In this document: one piece after another, positions 6,152 to 8,514 of the stretch
Layout of the letters: the number at the start of each line of letters is the position of its first letter
How positions within the stretch are numbered: the first letter of the stretch is position 1
Program-made: the position numbers and the translations under genes
Notes under the pieces: model-generated
What the model saw: the letters and a program-made list of their open reading frames with translations, nothing else
Databases searched by the model: none
Told to the model about the DNA's origin: nothing
Assembly (NCBI GenBank): GCA_020048255.1
Contig: JAIFMR010000064.1
Span: 1 to 8,514 of the forward strand
Reading direction: 5' to 3'
Source: Rhodoferax sp.
GTDB taxonomy: Bacteria; Pseudomonadota; Gammaproteobacteria; Burkholderiales; Burkholderiaceae_C
DNA: 8,514 bases

Positions 6152-7066
6152 ATGTCAAATAATCAAAAATTTGTAGCGCCTATCGTATGCCTGGCCTGGG
6201 CTGTGGGCGGATTTTTCTTGCCAGGCTCCGCTGCAGCCAGCAGCGAACCGGTGTCGGATGAGCCGGCCACGGGGGCCGCGATGACGCAGAGCGTGGCACC
6301 GGCGCTGATGCTGGCGCGTGAATGGCAAGCCGGGCGCAATCCCAGCGGCTACTGGGTCAGCGAAAAACTCGATGGTGTGCGGGCGCTGTGGGACGGCAAG
6401 CAACTGCGGTTTCGCAGCGGTTTGCCCATCGCCGCTCCCGCCTGGTTTTTGCAAAGCCTGCCCAGCACGGCGCTGGACGGTGAATTGTGGTTGGGCCGCG
6501 GCCGCTTTGACGAGCTCTCTGGTTTGGTGCGAAAAGGCGTTGCCGCAGATGCAGATTGGCACGCGGTTCAGTACATGATTTTTGACTTGCCCGGTGCACA
6601 GGGCACTTTTGGCGAACGCGTTGAACAAATGCATAGCGTCGTGGCCCAGGCGCAAAAGCCGTGGTTGCAGGTGGTGGCGCAGCAGCGCGTGATCGGTGCG
6701 GCCGAGTTGCAGGCCCTGTTAATGCAAACAAGCCAAGGTGGTGGCGAGGGCCTGGTGCTACACCGCGCCAACGCGTTGTGGGCTCCCGGGCGCAGCGACG
6801 CCTTGTGCAAGTTCAAGCTTGCGCCCGACGAAGACGCACGGGTGGTGGCGCATTTGCCCGGCAAGGGTCGCCATCTCGGCAAACTGGGTGCTTTGCTGTT
6901 GGAATTGCCTGACGGTCAGCGGTTTGCGTTGGGCAACGGTTTTTCAGACGCACAGCGCGCCAACCCGCCACAGCTTGGCTCCATGGTGACCTACCGCTAC
7001 CGCGATCGCACCCCCAAAGGGTTGCCTAAATTCGCCTCTTTTTTGCGGGTGCGCGGGGCTGAATAG
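6152..7066 (+). CDS. ATP-dependent DNA ligase, Lig E type, with export signal
   Basis: A 304-residue minimal ATP-dependent ligase that should seal nicks through a lysyl-AMP intermediate. The N-terminus (MSNNQK, a hydrophobic stretch at about 7-29, then Ala-rich GSAAAS) is a good signal peptide, as known for Lig E proteins, so a periplasmic location is inferred. Residues 32-50 are a linker. Nucleotidyltransferase motifs: I KLDGVR with Lys72; III LDGELW (108-113); IIIa MIFDLP (142-147); IV GEGLVL with Glu199; V KFK (220-222). The OB-fold follows from about 228 to the end and closes with GLPKFASFLRVR (290-301). All key residues are intact. The ATG at 6152 is preceded by GGGGGAG ending only three bases upstream, a tight spacing; a TTG at 6140 in the same frame is a less likely start. 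The gene follows the HNH gene by 81 bp and ends 21 bp from the convergent EF-hand gene. Roles discussed for the family include DNA uptake and extracellular DNA, not established here. Confidence 0.93.
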   Translation: MSNNQKFVAPIVCLAWAVGGFFLPGSAAASSEPVSDEPATGAAMTQSVAPALMLAREWQAGRNPSGYWVSEKLDGVRALWDGKQLRFRSGLPIAAPAWFLQSLPSTALDGELWLGRGRFDELSGLVRKGVAADADWHAVQYMIFDLPGAQGTFGERVEQMHSVVAQAQKPWLQVVAQQRVIGAAELQALLMQTSQGGGEGLVLHRANALWAPGRSDALCKFKLAPDEDARVVAHLPGKGRHLGKLGALLLELPDGQRFALGNGFSDAQRANPPQLGSMVTYRYRDRTPKGLPKFASFLRVRGAE

Positions 7067-7087
7067 CAGTCGCTTACGGGTCACGAC

Positions 7088-7939
7088 TCAGGCCATGGCA
7101 TCGAGGGTACTGCTGGCCCCCGACGTGGCAAAGCTGGCTATTTGCGCATAAACCTGCTTGGCCAGCTTGAGAATATTGTCATTGGCTTGGCTGCCGGTGT
7201 TTGAGTTGCTGGATTCGATGGTGCTCACCAAGTCCTTCAAGGCGCCAGCCAAGCGCTCCAACTCGGACACCGTGCCGTCCTGATTGGTATCCAGCGGGTC
7301 ATAGGTGGTGCTGGTCGCCGTGCTGGATTCCGTGCCTTTGGCGCGACCGGAACCGCCTGCGCCTCCTGGGCCACCCGGCTCACCAGGGGGTGGTGGACCA
7401 CCCACACGATCTGAGGCTTGCTGGCTGCCTGCAGGTTTGCCCGCGTCAAACTCGGTTGGGGTCAGTTGGCCGTCGCTGTTGGCATCGAGTTTGGCGAACG
7501 TTGTGGGGCTGTCGCGCCCGGTGTCTGCTTTCATTTTGTCGGTAAACGCTGTCATTTCAGCCTCGTCGATGGTGCCACTGGCGTCGACATCAACTTTTTT
7601 AAACAGATCTTTCGAGCCTGGCTCGCCGCTGCGTTTTTGGGCAAAGTCCACGGTCGACGGCGGCGGTGGCATGACCCCCTTCAAGGCTTTGGCCAATTCC
7701 TCACTGGACAAACTGCCGCTTGAATCCTTGCCCATGTTGGCAAACACCTGGGTCGCATCGAGCGTCTTGCCGGTTTTCTTGCTGATGTCGGTCAGCAGGG
7801 TTTGCAACTCGGTTTTGTCGACACCACCGCTGCTGTCGGCATCGACTCTGGCAAAGAGTTTGGCCTGCATCCGAACGCGCTGGGTACTGGCGTTGGCCCA
7901 GGCGTTGCTCAGGCCGGTGGTACTGGAGATGGAGCTCAT
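7088..7939 (-). CDS. Five-EF-hand calcium-binding protein
   Basis: A 283-residue protein with five EF-hand loops: D33-E44 (DADSSGGVDKTE), G70-E81 (GKDSSGSLSSEE), D117-E128 (DVDASGTIDEAE), D152-E163 (DANSDGQLTPTE) and D217-E228 (DTNQDGTVSELE). Loop 2 has Gly instead of Asp at position 1 and is probably weak; the others keep all ligand positions. Loops 1-2 and 3-4 look like pairs. Loop 5 is set apart by a Gly/Pro-rich linker (about 168-212), and the C-terminal 60 residues are helical. There is no signal peptide or membrane segment. The ATG at 7939 is chosen because AAAGGA stands seven bases upstream; a TTG at 7957 would add MLKESV without such a site. The general layout resembles bacterial EF-hand proteins sometimes named XopAW-like after a type III effector; secretion is not shown here. 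A sigma-28-like promoter precedes it, suggesting expression with flagellar and chemotaxis genes. Confidence 0.9.
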   Translation of the reverse strand: MSSISSTTGLSNAWANASTQRVRMQAKLFARVDADSSGGVDKTELQTLLTDISKKTGKTLDATQVFANMGKDSSGSLSSEELAKALKGVMPPPPSTVDFAQKRSGEPGSKDLFKKVDVDASGTIDEAEMTAFTDKMKADTGRDSPTTFAKLDANSDGQLTPTEFDAGKPAGSQQASDRVGGPPPPGEPGGPGGAGGSGRAKGTESSTATSTTYDPLDTNQDGTVSELERLAGALKDLVSTIESSNSNTGSQANDNILKLAKQVYAQIASFATSGASSTLDAMA

Positions 7940-7966
7940 GACGGATTCCTTTAACAAGACGTGCTA

Positions 7967-7988
7967 GGGGTGATGCTGATATCACCCC
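7967..7988 (-). promoter_or_regulatory. Perfect 8-bp inverted repeat in the EF-hand gene leader
   Basis: GGGGTGAT (7967-7974) and ATCACCCC (7981-7988) are perfect inverted copies around a six-base loop. The repeat lies between the predicted sigma-28 start point (near 7990) and the ribosome-binding site (7947-7952). In RNA it would form a strong hairpin at the very 5' end of the message, which could protect it from decay; in DNA it could be a repressor site. No U tract follows, so it is not a terminator. Confidence 0.55.
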
Positions 7989-7996
7989 ATGCCTTG

Positions 7997-8024
7997 TTAT
8001 CGGCCCATCTTTCTGAACACTTGA
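7997..8024 (-). promoter_or_regulatory. Sigma-28 (FliA) promoter of the EF-hand gene
   Basis: On the minus strand TCAAGTGT (8024-8017) and GCCGATAA (8004-7997) are separated by 12 bases. The known FliA consensus is TAAAGTTT-N11-GCCGATAA. The -10 matches in all eight positions and the -35 in six, with a spacer one base longer. The predicted start near 7990 leaves a leader of about 50 bases to the ATG at 7939. This is the best promoter in the window; no binding evidence is available. Confidence 0.65.
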
Positions 8025-8060
8025 TGGTGCAGCCCCATCTTTACATCACGGACACATCAC
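8004..8060. repeat. Short direct repeats around the EF-hand promoter
   Basis: CCCATCTTT occurs at 8004-8012 and again at 8034-8042, exactly 30 bp apart (about three helical turns), flanking the -35 box. ACATCAC occurs at 8043-8049 and 8054-8060, 11 bp apart. Regular helical spacing at a promoter suggests activator or repressor half-sites, but the units are short. Confidence 0.35.
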
Positions 8061-8067
8061 CTGCCCA

Positions 8068-8514
8068 TCAAGCAGCGGGCTCGTCCATCCTGACCCCCAG
8101 CTCGGCACAGAGTCGGCTGACCGTCGCGCGCAAGCCGGCCACTTCAGCCTCCAGGCGCTCCATGCGTTCCAGTGCACTGCCGTCCACCGATCGTCCAGCC
8201 GCGCCGCTTGCCCACTGCGCCTCGTCTACCGGGCCGCACAACAGGTGCGCCCAGCGCTGCTCGCGGGCGCCGGGTGCCTTGGTCAGCTTGATCACCAGCG
8301 GGCCGCCTTTTTCTGCGGAGCGGTCTTGCAACTCTTCCAGAAAGCCTTCCACCGAGGAGATATCGGCAAATTTGTACCAACGCTCGGTATTCAGGCGCAA
8401 CTCGGCAGCGGTTTGCGGGCCGCGCAGCATCAGCATGCCCAGCAGCACGGCAGATTGTTCTGGCACGCCGATGCCGCGTTGCGCGTTGTGCTCAAAGCGT
8501 GTCACGCGGCTGCC
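8068..8514 (-). CDS. yceH: YceH/DUF480 family protein, C-terminal part (start outside window)
   Basis: The frame is open from the window end to a TGA at 8070-8068, showing the last 148 residues of a protein that is normally about 210-220 long. The visible part has the second winged-helix-like domain of the family: VPEQSAVLLGMLMLRGPQTAAELR, then RWYKFADISSVEGFLEEL and PLVIKLTKAPGAREQRWAHLLCG, matching the E. coli YceH pattern of LLLRGAQTPGELR and VRLAREPGKRESRYMHLF. A short coiled coil (ERMERLEAEVAGLRATVSRL) closes the protein. The GTG at 8505 is internal, since family sequence (GSRVTRFEH) continues upstream of it. The function of the family is not established; the winged-helix fold suggests nucleic-acid binding. 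It is upstream of the EF-hand gene on the same strand, with 128 bp and a separate promoter between. Confidence 0.93.
   Translation of the reverse strand, partial: GSRVTRFEHNAQRGIGVPEQSAVLLGMLMLRGPQTAAELRLNTERWYKFADISSVEGFLEELQDRSAEKGGPLVIKLTKAPGAREQRWAHLLCGPVDEAQWASGAAGRSVDGSALERMERLEAEVAGLRATVSRLCAELGVRMDEPAA

Noticed and set aside
7305..7967. 220-codon plus-strand ORF opposite the EF-hand gene
   Set aside because: It is an antisense shadow: the minus strand encodes five clear EF-hand loops with a good ribosome-binding site, and the Pro/Gly-rich stretch is the complement of the linker.
7967..7988. CRP/FNR-type operator reading of the GTGAT...ATCAC palindrome
   Set aside because: Arm spacing does not fit: CRP needs TGTGA-N6-TCACA and FNR TTGAT-N4-ATCAA, while this has GTGAT-N6-ATCAC and lies downstream of the predicted start.
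1..8514. CRISPR arrays, tRNA/rRNA genes, insertion sequences, phage or toxin-antitoxin genes
   Set aside because: I saw no regularly spaced repeats, tRNA-like cloverleaf, transposase motifs or terminal inverted repeats on either strand.

Overview
The window looks like a chromosomal segment of a betaproteobacterium, most likely a Comamonadaceae (Rhodoferax/Polaromonas-like) member of the Burkholderiales. This rests on the recognisable style of the IleS, RibF, HNH and YceH-type proteins, a moderately high G+C with C/G-ending codons, and the ribF/ileS neighbourhood typical of the order. The assignment is from memory of these families; no search was run.

Layout, left to right. Positions 1-1088 (minus) hold the N-terminal 362 codons of isoleucyl-tRNA synthetase (ileS), cut by the window edge. 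Positions 1089-1735 carry no convincing gene, only small inverted repeats. Positions 1736-4099 (plus) encode a 787-residue soluble protein: a helical N-terminus, two successive double-Cache-like sensor modules that are clearly related to each other, and a C-terminal CheW domain, with no transmembrane segment and no methyl-accepting signalling domain. A 216-bp gap follows, possibly holding a decayed coding remnant. Positions 4316-5290 (minus) hold ribF, the bifunctional flavokinase/FAD synthetase. The sensor-CheW gene therefore sits, in opposite orientation, between ribF and ileS, two genes usually adjacent in this group.

Divergent from ribF lies a two-gene plus-strand unit. It has an HNH endonuclease with a TTG start (5513-6070) and, 81 bp on, an exported ATP-dependent DNA ligase of the Lig E type (6152-7066). 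Converging on the ligase is a minus-strand gene for a five-EF-hand calcium-binding protein (7088-7939). Its upstream region carries a perfect sigma-28 (FliA) -10 box with a good -35, a leader hairpin and short direct repeats. The window ends inside a yceH/DUF480 gene (8068-8514, minus, N-terminus missing).

Two themes stand out. First, two genes plausibly tie to motility and chemotaxis: the Cache-Cache-CheW protein by domain content, and the EF-hand protein by its promoter. Second, a nuclease gene sits directly upstream of a periplasmic-type ligase gene. The most unusual item is the cytoplasmic double sensor fused to CheW, which could feed small-molecule or metabolic information straight into a CheA complex without a receptor.
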